Origin: Ostreococcus mediterraneus
Taxonomy: Eukaryota; Chlorophyta; Mamiellophyceae; Mamiellales; Bathycoccaceae
Direction of reading: 5' to 3'
DNA length: 64,000 nucleotides
NCBI GenBank assembly: GCA_012295225.1
Contig: WMKK01000016.1
Location: 2,037 to 66,036, forward strand
Shown here: positions 37,083 to 46,728 of the stretch, piece after piece
How the letters are laid out: each line of letters opens with the position of its first letter
How positions within the stretch are numbered: the stretch's first letter is position 1
Program-made: the position numbers and the translations under genes
The notes under the pieces: model-generated
The model's database searches: none
What the model saw: only the letters and a program-made list of their open reading frames with translations
What the model was told of the DNA's origin: nothing

Positions 37083-40000
37083 ATGCGCGTGGACGAACTG
37101 CGCACACCTCCTCTCGCGCTCGTGTGCGCGCTCGGTCGAGCAGATGTACAGCCCGAGCTCGCCGAAACGTTGAGGACGCGCGCGACGCCTCCGTTGGTGC
37201 TCGCGAGTCATCCAGCAATCGAAGACGCCCCACGTGTGCTCGTTCCGCGATTACGAAAGCGAGGGGTGAAACAACATTTGCGCACGCACGCGCACGGGGC
37301 GTCCGCGGCGCATGACGCACACGCTCGAGGGGTGAGCTCGAGAGCTGATCACGCGAACGCCGACGCGGCTTCGACGTCGGCGACGTCAAACGCGTCGTTA
37401 TCCTCGCACCCAGACATCCGCGGCGCGCTTAAGCGCGATTGGTTACTCAAACACAAACAATCCAAACCCGCGGTGGTGATGGCGTTGCTTGATAACGACG
37501 TGCTCGATGGTTCTAGCGATGCGCGGGCGCAGCTCACGCGGTCGTTGGAAAAATTGTACGGCGCGGCGCACAACGCTGGAGCGTACGTGTGCGTGGTGTG
37601 TCTAGCCGCCGGCCCGGGGCTGCCCGAAGTGTTGCCCGAAGATAAAGCATCGATCATCCGAAAGTTGCTGAATATTGAAAATAGATCGATCGTGACTTTG
37701 AATACGGCGACGGCGCAAGGCCGTGAACACGGATGGAACAAGGCGATGAAAGTCGCGCAAGAATTGGCGATAAAGATGTACGGTGAGGAGTGCGATCGAA
37801 TGACGGCTATGGTGGATGATCCAGGGTGTCCAGCAGTGCTGCGTGCGCGGTATGCGTTCAAGGCGGGGACGTATGCGGAATTTAGACAGGATTGGGTGAC
37901 GGCGACAAAGCGCTATCGCACGGCGTACGAAGCGTTACCAGACGTACGCGCGGGCATGACGACGCAGGATATCATCGAAACCTTAGAAGTGAGTGAAGTC
38001 CTGCACGTGAAATTATGCGTACTGCTCTTGCATAGTGGCTCGCCAACGGAGGCGGTGCATCAGATCGAAAAGCACATGCGGCGATGGTCAAACGCCGCGT
38101 CGGCGCTCGGCCAAGAGGCGCTGCCTACATTTCATGAATGGCGCGCCAGGCAATACAATGTCTTTGGAGATTTGCTCGAGCATCGTTTACCAGCACCAGC
38201 GCCAGTAGGCACGCCTCGCACACACTTGCCGGCGTTTTATTTCCACGCCGCGGCGCAGTGTTCCATCGCTCGCCGGCTCGCGTTTGACTCTGTCGCGTTT
38301 GACTCAACCGCCGCGCCAATTGAGGATGTTAAAGTCGAGCTCGGTTCGTATGTAGGACAGTTAAAAATTGCCGGCACAGAAAACACGAGACTGACGCCCG
38401 AACAATACATGGCGTATTTGCGCGTAAAGGACACGCGAGAAACGATTTCGCGTGAGACGATTGAGCTCCTCACAAAGGCGCACGACCATTACAAGGAAAA
38501 TTCCGCGGGCACCGCCGGCGGAAGGTCATTCGCTTCGCTCATCGCTGAGCTCGCGAATGAATACTTGCATGCTGGAGACTACAAGAGCGCGCGTAAGCTA
38601 TTTACTACCGTGGCGGTCGTGTACCGTCGAGAAAGATGGACTGAATTGTTGTGCTCAGTGTTGTTACATTTGAAGACGTGCGCCAAGGCGTTGCGTGATG
38701 ACGAGGCGTACTTATCCATATGTCTTGAGATGGCAGCCTTGAACGAAGGCGCAGCGAGCGAGCACGCGCCTGCAGCGTTTATCGCGGCATACGCGGCGAT
38801 GAATGAACCGCGCAGCGGCGCCGCCGGCGGCGGCGGTGAAGACGAGGACGAGGACGAGGACGACGTAGCGCCGACGATTACGTGCGGTGACGGCCATCTC
38901 GACCGCGTTTTCATTCATAAAGCTGGCTTCTCCACCCTCGATTGCGTGCCAGGGGAACCCGTGAAATTTCACGTTGCTTTGATGTCTAACTTGGCGGGCG
39001 ATTTAGACATTTCGCACATCGATGTCGACTTCACCGAAAGTGACGCGTACGAATGGAGTGACTCGCGTTCGCGAGTCTTGCGTTCGCGCGAGTGGTTGAG
39101 ATTGTCGTTTGACATTATTCCAAAATGTGGGTATGTATGCGAGGCCACGTCGCTGACATTGACGACAAAAGCGGGGTATGAGTTCGTGATTCCGTTCACG
39201 GCGGATACGAGCGATTGCTCAACGTCGAGCGTAAATTACGAATCCTTGCCGGATTCGGTGCTCAAAATGAAAATTAAGACGCACACGTTGGACGTTCGAG
39301 ACGCACCACCGCGAGCGACGATTACCATGCATACGCCCAATGGTTCAGCACTGGTTGGCGAGATGTCGCGCGTGGATATTACGGTGACGAGCGTCACCGA
39401 CGAGCTCGAAGAAGCTGAATTGTTGTTGCACGTCACTGAGGATGACGAGCCGTCGTCCAACGTGCACATTCTGTCAAACACCACTGGCGATGTGATTCCC
39501 AATGGTAATATTGTCATCGGCGACGTAGCACTGCACGCTACTTGGACTGGAGCGGTGTGTTTGCGATGGAGCTCGGATGGTCCACCGGCGGCATTGCACG
39601 CGACGCTCACGGCTAAGCGTACTGGCGCCCGCATGACGGAGATGTTCAAGAATAACCCGAGGACAGCACCCGTTGAAAGCGTTACGCACGTGTCGTGTGA
39701 TGCACCGTTCACGGTCAAACGTGCGTATTTACCATCGTACCGACAATCTCCGTTGGTTCTCCAAGGAGACAAGTGCTCGAAATCACCTCCGGTGGGCGTG
39801 ATGCTCGCTACGCTTCATGTCGGCGGTCCGACGGAACTCACGCTAGACGACGTCAAGAGCAACGTCACAGGTGCACCAGATAAGGGCGTGACGCGGACAG
39901 ATACGAACGACACCGTGACACTCAACGCGGGCGATGCATTTTTGCACGTCATTCCTTTACGTTCGCAGGATCACGGCGAGGATTCGGTGCGCGTTAAATG

Positions 40001-40418
40001 GCATCGAACGCACGGCGATTCAAAATCTCGCGACAAGGCGCCCACGGTGATTATCAACGAGTATGTCCTACCCGCGGTCATCGGATCGAAACCGCCGTTG
40101 ACCGTTGAGCTCAAGTATCCACCAAAGCTGTTTCTTGGCGAGCCGTTTACGTACGAAGTGCGCGCATCCAACGCCACAACGGCGAGTTACGACGTTAAAG
40201 TCGCTGTCACCGACAGCACGGGATTCGTGTTCTCTGGCATAAAGCGCGCCACAATGTATGTTCCACCGCTCTCGTCCGCGTCATTCTACTTTTTGCTCGT
40301 CCCAATCGTCACGGGAAGCGCCGTCTTACCCGAGATGTCGCTCAGCGCCGAGCGTTTCGCGGCCAAATTCGTGCCACCCATTGAAAGCCGCAGGGTGTAC
40401 GTGCGCCCGGCGTACTAG
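37083..40418 (+). CDS. TRAPPC11: TRAPPC11, TRAPP tethering complex subunit (foie gras)
   Basis: 1111 residues, close to the roughly 1130 of animal homologs. The N-terminal part (about 1-235) matches the family head. The foie gras region (about 236-520) has RARYAFKAGTYAEFRQDW, ATKRYRTAYEAL and LAFDSVAF-type helical repeats ending in YKSARKLFTTVAVVYRRERW. After a Gly/Glu/Asp-rich linker (about 575-590), the C-terminal part is beta-rich like the gryzun domain. TRAPPC11 acts in ER-to-Golgi and autophagy tethering. The whole gene is one exon. Confidence 0.87.
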   Translation: MRVDELRTPPLALVCALGRADVQPELAETLRTRATPPLVLASHPAIEDAPRVLVPRLRKRGVKQHLRTHAHGASAAHDAHARGVSSRADHANADAASTSATSNASLSSHPDIRGALKRDWLLKHKQSKPAVVMALLDNDVLDGSSDARAQLTRSLEKLYGAAHNAGAYVCVVCLAAGPGLPEVLPEDKASIIRKLLNIENRSIVTLNTATAQGREHGWNKAMKVAQELAIKMYGEECDRMTAMVDDPGCPAVLRARYAFKAGTYAEFRQDWVTATKRYRTAYEALPDVRAGMTTQDIIETLEVSEVLHVKLCVLLLHSGSPTEAVHQIEKHMRRWSNAASALGQEALPTFHEWRARQYNVFGDLLEHRLPAPAPVGTPRTHLPAFYFHAAAQCSIARRLAFDSVAFDSTAAPIEDVKVELGSYVGQLKIAGTENTRLTPEQYMAYLRVKDTRETISRETIELLTKAHDHYKENSAGTAGGRSFASLIAELANEYLHAGDYKSARKLFTTVAVVYRRERWTELLCSVLLHLKTCAKALRDDEAYLSICLEMAALNEGAASEHAPAAFIAAYAAMNEPRSGAAGGGGEDEDEDEDDVAPTITCGDGHLDRVFIHKAGFSTLDCVPGEPVKFHVALMSNLAGDLDISHIDVDFTESDAYEWSDSRSRVLRSREWLRLSFDIIPKCGYVCEATSLTLTTKAGYEFVIPFTADTSDCSTSSVNYESLPDSVLKMKIKTHTLDVRDAPPRATITMHTPNGSALVGEMSRVDITVTSVTDELEEAELLLHVTEDDEPSSNVHILSNTTGDVIPNGNIVIGDVALHATWTGAVCLRWSSDGPPAALHATLTAKRTGARMTEMFKNNPRTAPVESVTHVSCDAPFTVKRAYLPSYRQSPLVLQGDKCSKSPPVGVMLATLHVGGPTELTLDDVKSNVTGAPDKGVTRTDTNDTVTLNAGDAFLHVIPLRSQDHGEDSVRVKWHRTHGDSKSRDKAPTVIINEYVLPAVIGSKPPLTVELKYPPKLFLGEPFTYEVRASNATTASYDVKVAVTDSTGFVFSGIKRATMYVPPLSSASFYFLLVPIVTGSAVLPEMSLSAERFAAKFVPPIESRRVYVRPAY

Positions 40419-40569
40419 TAGTCGCAGTCGTTCCTCTGACTAGCAGAGCCCGAGTGAACTGCGTTGTAATTAGAAGACAAACATTTGGAACGGGACAAAC
40501 ACTCGCAGACGATTGTTATTACTTTGTACGCGTGGGTATTTGTATAAAAGTTATGGCTACCGTAGTTGA

Positions 40570-41757
40570 TTACGCCCACGTGGACGACTCAATCCACGCG
40601 GTGACGCCCGTCTCCGTCGGCGACGCGATGACGACTTCACCATCCACATTATTAGCTCGAGACGTTTCGAGCATTGCGTCGGCGACGCGTGATGCCTTAA
40701 ACGTACCCGCTGTGTCGTTTTCAATCTCCCCGCCGTGACCGCCGACGACGGCGAGCACCGTGGGACCTGCGCCAGACATGAAACATCCTGCCGCTCCCGC
40801 CTTCAATGCCGCGTCAATCAAGCTATCGAGCTTGAATGGCTTGCCACGAATCGGTTGATGAATCGTGTCTTGCGTGGCATAGGACAAAAGTTCTAAGTTA
40901 CCCGTGGCAAAGGCGTTCACCAACAACCCGGCGCGGGAAATGTTAAACACGGCGTCTTGCACGCTCAATGTCGGAGACAACTGCGCGCGCGTCTCCGCCG
41001 TGAGCGACTTGAACTTGGGAATGAATAAAACAGTCTGCACATCTTTCGGGCAACTCACGCGCTGAGTGATCCATTGGTTATCGGTGTTAATACTGATTTG
41101 GAACCCTCCGTAAATAGCCGGAGCGACGTTATCCGGGTGCCCCTCGATGTCGCTCGCCAACTGCAACAAAATCTGCTTCGTGCGCGGTGCGTCCACGTCC
41201 TTGCCCCCGAGCGCAAGACCAGCCGCTAACCCACTCACTAATGCCGCACTACTGCTCCCTAATCCTCTCGCAGGCGGAATTCGATTCACGCTCGTAAATT
41301 TCAAGTTTCTCGGCAACGTCATCCCCGGCCTCGCCGCCTCAAAACCAACCTTCACCGCCTCATAAATCGCATTCGTCTCATCTCGCGGAAGCTCATCTTC
41401 ACCCTCACCCTCGATGTCAATCCCAAAATCCCCGCGTTCGATGATCAAATCGTTTCTCACGTCCACGGCGAACCCAAAGCAATCGAACCCCGGGCCCATG
41501 TTTGCGCTCGTCGCCGGCACCGAAAGAATCAACCGCTCACCATCCTCCAGCGCGCAATCGCTCTTGTTCAGCACCCAAGGGTCGATATCCGTGCTCCAAC
41601 GGTGATTCGCAATCTTTGACTTTAAGCTCGCGGCGCCGCCGCCCGCGGCGCAGCGCACGCCGGCGCGTTTTGTCGCCGCATTCGCAGTGGAGGGTTTGTC
41701 CCGACGCACGGCGTGCGCGCGCGTCGTGGCGGCGCTGTGTGCGAATGTGAGCGCCAT
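40570..41757 (-). CDS. HSK: Homoserine kinase, plastid
   Basis: 395 residues from the ATG at 41757; the frame is open to an ATG at 41955, but the added 66 residues look non-coding. The leader (MALTFAHSAATTRAHAVRR to about residue 60) fits a plastid transit peptide. GHMP-kinase motifs are complete: SVPATSANMGPGFDCFGFA, the ATP loop RIPPARGLGSSSAALVSGL, DIEGHPDNVAPAIYGG and GCFMSGAGPTVLAVV. The enzyme phosphorylates homoserine on the way to threonine and methionine in the plastid. Confidence 0.93.
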   Translation of the reverse strand: MALTFAHSAATTRAHAVRRDKPSTANAATKRAGVRCAAGGGAASLKSKIANHRWSTDIDPWVLNKSDCALEDGERLILSVPATSANMGPGFDCFGFAVDVRNDLIIERGDFGIDIEGEGEDELPRDETNAIYEAVKVGFEAARPGMTLPRNLKFTSVNRIPPARGLGSSSAALVSGLAAGLALGGKDVDAPRTKQILLQLASDIEGHPDNVAPAIYGGFQISINTDNQWITQRVSCPKDVQTVLFIPKFKSLTAETRAQLSPTLSVQDAVFNISRAGLLVNAFATGNLELLSYATQDTIHQPIRGKPFKLDSLIDAALKAGAAGCFMSGAGPTVLAVVGGHGGEIENDTAGTFKASRVADAMLETSRANNVDGEVVIASPTETGVTAWIESSTWA

Positions 41758-42030
41758 GGGTGCTCGAGGCGAGTGCAAGAGCGCGCGCTGCGTCGCGGTC
41801 GCGCGCGTGACGACGGTTCGAGACGACGACGGCGGCGGCGTGTGACGACTGTGATTGTGCGTGAGCTGTTTGGGGGTCAAAAAGCGAATTGGCTCGCCAA
41901 GGCGTCTTCGGCGGCGCTCAGACGCGCAAAGTCGCTCGCTGTGATGGTGATACATGAATGAATAGTAATGCTATGAGGAAAAGTATAGTACAGTCGCGTG
42001 AAGGGGATCGGGCGCGCGGTGGCGCGGGCG
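41758..42030. promoter_or_regulatory. Upstream region of homoserine kinase
   Basis: 273 bp between the stop of the DUF455 gene and the HSK ATG on the same strand. It must hold the HSK promoter; no gene is seen. Confidence 0.4.
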
Positions 42031-43329
42031 CTACGCGCTGGATGAGGACGTTTGGGACGCGCTCGCCTCCTCCACGGCGACGACGGTGGATAATCGACGG
42101 CGTAAGGCATCCATGATCTCCGGATCTGCGTCCCATACGTGCTTCTCGACTTTGACAGACGTTGTGATGTCATCCGAGGCGTACCATAACGGGTCGATGC
42201 CCGCGCGAGCGCGATCATCGACGTTGAATGGTCCGCGCAACGCGTCTGGGGCGAGCTTTTCAATGTACGCTCGAAACGTCTTCGCCGCGACGGCTTCGCG
42301 TGAAGCCTCATCGAGCGTCTTCTCATCTAGCGCCGCACACACCGTGCGAAACCACGTGGCACCGACGGCGACGTGTCCGACTTCTTCGTCGGAAATTCTC
42401 CGTACGATTGCGGCGCTCCTCGGGTCGCCGAAACCGACAAGCCGTTCGGCGAGCCGCGGCCCGGCGTCCAATCCGCGCGCCTCTTGCATGCAAGGTACCA
42501 CGGCGAGGCGCGCTAATGGATCATTCGCCGTCGCCTCCGCGCCTTCCCATAACACATCGTGCGCAACCATGTCGCCGTAGCGCACCCCAAGCTCATCTAA
42601 GCGCTGTAAACACCACAACAAATGTCTCGATTCATCGTCGGCGACGTGCGCAAAATCTATAAAAAATTGATCCGGCAGCGCTCCACGCAAAGATGCGTAC
42701 CGTCCGATGGTGTCCCACGCTAAATCAATCGCATTCAACTCAATGTGCGCTAAATTATGCATCACATGTGCCACGCGGCCGAGCGGTGACGTCTTCGGGC
42801 TCGGCACCTCTTTCGGCGGCACCAACCTCGGCTCGGTGGGACGCGCCGGTTTCGCCGGCATCTCTCGCGCCCCGTCCCATCCTTCTCTCACAATCTCCAG
42901 CTCACCGCGTAGCAACGCTTTATACACGCCGTGCGACATCGCCGCCTTGGCGCGAGGATCCGCAGTGGCGACGATGTGACGCGCGGCGGATGCGACGCAC
43001 GACGCCTCTGACGCCGCGCGCTCGCCCATCTCTCGCATGACGTTTACATCCCCTTCCACCGCGTCATTCGGCTCGTGCGCGCCATCGAGCGCACCCCAGC
43101 GTCGTCGGCCATCGATCGCCAGCGCACGCCAGCGCTCGAGCCCGATCCAGGGCGACGGCGCGACGATTTTATGTTGCTGATGCTGATGTTTTCGGCGGCG
43201 CATCGGTGCGCGTTCGTGCGCGTCGTGCGCGTCGTGCGCGCCGCTCGGCGCGGTCGCGCCGATGCGCGCGCGCGCGCGAGGATGCGCGCACGCGCGTCGC
43301 GTCGTCGCGCCGATGCGGGCGAGACGCAT
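42031..43329 (-). CDS. DUF455 ferritin-like protein
   Basis: 432 residues from the ATG at 43329. An Arg-rich leader (about 1-60) may be a mitochondrial or plastid signal. The DUF455 core (about 180-380) shows the expected helix motifs: HNLAHIELNAIDLAWD, FAHVADDESRHLLWCL, YGDMVAHDVLWEG, VPCMQEARGLDAGP and RRISDEEVGHVAVGATWF. Paired E-x2-H motifs (ESRH, EVGH) suggest a ferritin-like dinuclear metal site. The family's biochemical role is not established to my knowledge. Divergent with WDR70; start codons are only 48 bp apart. Confidence 0.85.
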   Translation of the reverse strand: MRLARIGATTRRACAHPRARARIGATAPSGAHDAHDAHERAPMRRRKHQHQQHKIVAPSPWIGLERWRALAIDGRRRWGALDGAHEPNDAVEGDVNVMREMGERAASEASCVASAARHIVATADPRAKAAMSHGVYKALLRGELEIVREGWDGAREMPAKPARPTEPRLVPPKEVPSPKTSPLGRVAHVMHNLAHIELNAIDLAWDTIGRYASLRGALPDQFFIDFAHVADDESRHLLWCLQRLDELGVRYGDMVAHDVLWEGAEATANDPLARLAVVPCMQEARGLDAGPRLAERLVGFGDPRSAAIVRRISDEEVGHVAVGATWFRTVCAALDEKTLDEASREAVAAKTFRAYIEKLAPDALRGPFNVDDRARAGIDPLWYASDDITTSVKVEKHVWDADPEIMDALRRRLSTVVAVEEASASQTSSSSA

Positions 43330-43377
43330 GGCGTGCGGCGGCGATGAATCGCGTCAGTGTGTGACGCATTCGCGCTC
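43330..43377. promoter_or_regulatory. 48-bp gap between two divergent start codons
   Basis: The DUF455 gene and WDR70 start 48 bp apart on opposite strands. The true DUF455 start could be the Met at 43203, which would widen the gap to about 175 bp. Confidence 0.45.
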
Positions 43378-45390
43378 ATGGACGACGAAGAACTTCGCGC
43401 ATTGGCGCGCGAACGCGCCGTGCGAGCGCTCGCCGCGCGCGCGGGCGACGACGGTCGATTGCATGCGTTGTTGGAGAAGCGCGAGCGCGCGCGCGGTGGC
43501 GCGAGCGGCGGCGCAGGAGGGATGAATGCGACGAGCGGCATGTACTTTGATGAAGACGGCGCTCGCGACGCTGCAGCGGCGAGCGCGCGCGCGTCGCTGC
43601 CGATGAGCTTTGGGAAACAACCCACCGCGCACGGTGGCGGCGGCGGTGGCGCTGGCGGCGGCGGTGCGGCGGCGCAGGCTTGGGCGCGCGAGGCGATGAA
43701 ACGTCGAGAAGACGAAGACGACGAAGACGACGAAGACGCTAGAAACGCGACGACGACGAACGCCGGGCGCAATGACGACGACGACGACGACGACGAGTCC
43801 AATTATGACGACGATGAGTACGAAGAAGACGCCATACCGATGTCGTCCGAGGCAATCATGGATGGTTTTAGAAAACCGGCGACGGCGTGCGCCGTGGACC
43901 GCTCGGGCATTCGTTGCGCGGCGGGTTCTTCCGACGGCGTCGTTCGCCTGTACGATTTCACTGGCATGAAGCGCGATTTACAAGCGTTTAGAACGCTCAC
44001 GCCGCGCGAGGGGTACCCGGTGCACGCGATTGATTGGAGCCCGAGTGGGGACCAATTCGTCGTGGCGACGGGCGCGTCGCAAGCGACGGTGCACGACCGG
44101 GACGGCGTTGAACTCGGTGAATTCGACAAGGGCGACATGTACATTAGAGATTTAAAGAACACTAAAGGCCACGTCTCGGGTTTGACGGACGTGAAATGGA
44201 ACCCGATCGATCGTGGTACGATTTGTACGGCTTCGGAGGATGGAAGCGCGCGGTTGTGGGATGTCAATTATTTAGGCGACGCGCGCGGCTCGCAAAAGGC
44301 GGTGTTAAAGCCGCAGTTGCTCAAACCTGGGCGCGTACACGTGACATCATGCGCGTATTCGCACGATGGCGATATGATTGCGTGCGGTGTGACCGATGGA
44401 AGCGTGCAGATTTTTACGTCGAAAGGGTCGGGGTATAAATCCGCCACCGTGGGCTTGGTGCTGCCGCCGTCGCAACAGTGTCATTTAGATAACCATTGGT
44501 CGTATAACGGGCGCCCGAGTCATTTATTCAAGACCGCACACCCAGTAGGCGAGGAAGTGACGTCTTTATCGTTCGCACGCGATGGCCGAACGTTGCTTTC
44601 GCGATGCGCGGATGGCACGCTCAACGTGTGGGACGTGCGCAACGTCAAGGCGCCGCTTAAACGGTTTGAAGATTTACCCACGCGCCACAGCGAAACCGTC
44701 GTCGGCTGGTCGCCAAATGACGTGTACTTTTACACTGGCGTCGATGCCGAGCGCGACGGGCGTGGAAACGCCATTCCTGGCGGGTTGTGTTTTTTCTCTC
44801 GCGAAAAGCTTGAAATGGTGCGCCGGGTGTCGACGCCGACGAATTGCATCGCCGCGACGTGGCACCCGAGGTTAAATCAAATCTTTGTCGGATGCGGCGA
44901 TGCCAAAGGCGGAGAAATGCGCGTGCTGTATGACACGAAGACATCTCAAGGTGGCGTCATACCGGCGCTCGGGAAGCGCGTGCGTAAATCCAACGACGCC
45001 GATTTTGCACGCATTGACGTGCAAGAAATTTCCTACACCCCCAACGCCCTGCCTGCGTTCAAAGAACCAATGCCAGGGAAGCGCAAACTTGATGCTACTG
45101 ACATTGCGCGGCAAGCGTTGAAGAAAACGCCGAAACAACCCAAGGCTGGGCAAGACAAGAATGGTATTTTGAGCGGCGGCACCGGCGGCACGTTGTTGAC
45201 ACAGCAAATCATGTTGAACAACGACCAGCTCGGCGAGAAGAATTGGATGACCATGGATGCGCGAGAAAGCATTTTGCGCCACGCCGAAGCGGCGGCGAAG
45301 AACCCAAAGTTCACCAAGCAGGCGTACGAGCAGACGCAGCCGACGCAGATTTGGAACACCGAAGACGAGGACGGCGCGGCTTCAGATTAG
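43378..45390 (+). CDS. WDR70: WDR70, WD-repeat protein (gastrulation defective 1 homolog)
   Basis: 670 residues from the ATG at 43378. A glycine/alanine-rich then strongly acidic N-terminus (about 40-150) leads into DAIPMSSEAIMDGFRK and WD repeats from about 160 to 520: SSDGVVRLYDF, GDMYIRDLKNTKGHV, TASEDGSARLWDVN and SRCADGTLNVWDVRN. GDMYIRDLKNTKGH is a family signature. A conserved C-terminal region follows (GGTGGTLLTQQIMLNN, DAREAILRHAEAA-like ARESILRHAEAAAKNP). Animal and yeast homologs act in DNA-damage response and histone H2B ubiquitination; the algal role is inferred. Confidence 0.9.
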   Translation: MDDEELRALARERAVRALAARAGDDGRLHALLEKRERARGGASGGAGGMNATSGMYFDEDGARDAAAASARASLPMSFGKQPTAHGGGGGGAGGGGAAAQAWAREAMKRREDEDDEDDEDARNATTTNAGRNDDDDDDDESNYDDDEYEEDAIPMSSEAIMDGFRKPATACAVDRSGIRCAAGSSDGVVRLYDFTGMKRDLQAFRTLTPREGYPVHAIDWSPSGDQFVVATGASQATVHDRDGVELGEFDKGDMYIRDLKNTKGHVSGLTDVKWNPIDRGTICTASEDGSARLWDVNYLGDARGSQKAVLKPQLLKPGRVHVTSCAYSHDGDMIACGVTDGSVQIFTSKGSGYKSATVGLVLPPSQQCHLDNHWSYNGRPSHLFKTAHPVGEEVTSLSFARDGRTLLSRCADGTLNVWDVRNVKAPLKRFEDLPTRHSETVVGWSPNDVYFYTGVDAERDGRGNAIPGGLCFFSREKLEMVRRVSTPTNCIAATWHPRLNQIFVGCGDAKGGEMRVLYDTKTSQGGVIPALGKRVRKSNDADFARIDVQEISYTPNALPAFKEPMPGKRKLDATDIARQALKKTPKQPKAGQDKNGILSGGTGGTLLTQQIMLNNDQLGEKNWMTMDARESILRHAEAAAKNPKFTKQAYEQTQPTQIWNTEDEDGAASD

Positions 45391-45498
45391 TGTGTAGCGA
45401 AAGAATTGATGTGGTAGTACAGCGGCTTTGCTTTGCTTTACATGTCTATCAGAATGAGTGTAGTTTAAAATCACACAACGGCGATGGTGGCGGCGACG

Positions 45499-46650
45499 TT
45501 AAAATTTCAACCATTTCGGTTTGCCTCCAGCCTTGAGCTTGTCCATGAGCTTTTGTTTCTTCTCCTCTGCGTTTGGCGGCACCGATGCCTCCGCTATCAC
45601 AGCCTCTGTCTTTGTCATCACCTCTGGTGCAGGACGGACGGTTTTCTTCACAGGTCCACACGCCTGCGCGATAACTTGGTCGCTGAAAAGGGCGCGTTCG
45701 GCGTCTTCGCCCGAATTATATGTCGTCAATCCCGCCTTCACACCGACGCGCACACGCGCCGCCGGCGCTAATCCCGCATCTATAAGCGTCGTCGCATCAC
45801 TCCGCGCGAATATGCGCTTCGGCGGCGTCACGAACACCTCCATCGTCGCCGCTACCGCCGGCGAGCGCGCAAACTTGGCTATAAAGTCATACATCGCCCG
45901 CGCGCTCTCGTCGGCGCCAAATAAACCTTCAATGATCAAATCACTCGGCGGTGGCGCCACAAAACGAATAATCGCATGCGTAGGTCGCTTCTTCTCCTTC
46001 GCCGCATTCTCTCGCATCTTCTTCGTCATCAATATCGGCTCCGCGGTTGAACGCTTGCTCATCGCGACGGCATCCGCGACGGTGAGCTCAAAAAACTCAT
46101 CCGGGACATCCTCCGGTGGTGCCCCCGGCCCTTCGTCAATTTCAACCGCACGACGTATGACGCGATACTCGCGACCGATGGCGACGCCGCTGTTGACGCC
46201 GACGTCGTCCGCGACTGGCGCAGACGCCGACGCGTCGCGCCCTACGCTCGTCGACGCCTTGGTCACGGCGACCGTGGGCTTGACTTTCACCGCCTCTGCT
46301 CCCACGCTCGCGCTCGCGCACACGCGCTGCCGCACCTCAAACTTTGCCGTCGGCTTGAAATTCATCAACCGAAACGCCGTGCGCCGATCGCGATCGGCGA
46401 CCGCGACGTTATCGACGATTAAATCCCAAATCACAGCATCGCCGTCATCACCACTGCTCACGCTCTTTGCCGTCGCCGTACGCGCCTTACGCGCAATCTC
46501 GCGCGCGATAACGTCCACGGGTGTCATCGGCGTAATGTCTATCACCACGCGCGCGCCCGCGAACGTCGCCGCGAACGTCGGCATCGCGTCAAACACTAAC
46601 GTCATGGTGCGCCCTTCATTCAACGACGCGCACTCAATCGACGACCGCAT
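45499..46650 (-). CDS. TUG/ASPSCR1-type UBX protein, p97/Cdc48 cofactor
   Basis: 383 residues. The N-terminal about 110 residues resemble the ubiquitin-like UBL domain of TUG (VVIDITPMTPVDVIAREIARKA). The middle has DEFFELTVADAVAMSKR followed by PILMTKKMRENAAKEKK, and the C-terminal UBX domain (about 228-320) reads AIIRFVAPPPSDLIIEGLF, then RAMYDFIAKFA, VTPPKRIFAR and IDAGLAPAARVRVGV. This order matches TUG/ASPSCR1 and plant PUX4-like cofactors, which remodel Cdc48 hexamers. The usual FPR loop of UBX is not evident (TPPKR at the turn), as in TUG. The ATG at 46605 is an alternative start. Confidence 0.78.
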   Translation of the reverse strand: MRSSIECASLNEGRTMTLVFDAMPTFAATFAGARVVIDITPMTPVDVIAREIARKARTATAKSVSSGDDGDAVIWDLIVDNVAVADRDRRTAFRLMNFKPTAKFEVRQRVCASASVGAEAVKVKPTVAVTKASTSVGRDASASAPVADDVGVNSGVAIGREYRVIRRAVEIDEGPGAPPEDVPDEFFELTVADAVAMSKRSTAEPILMTKKMRENAAKEKKRPTHAIIRFVAPPPSDLIIEGLFGADESARAMYDFIAKFARSPAVAATMEVFVTPPKRIFARSDATTLIDAGLAPAARVRVGVKAGLTTYNSGEDAERALFSDQVIAQACGPVKKTVRPAPEVMTKTEAVIAEASVPPNAEEKKQKLMDKLKAGGKPKWLKF

Positions 46651-46728
46651 CGTTGACGCTCATCCACTACATTCGCCGCGCGGGCGCATCGACGACACGC
46701 CTTCGCACACGCGCCGCACTCGCACGCC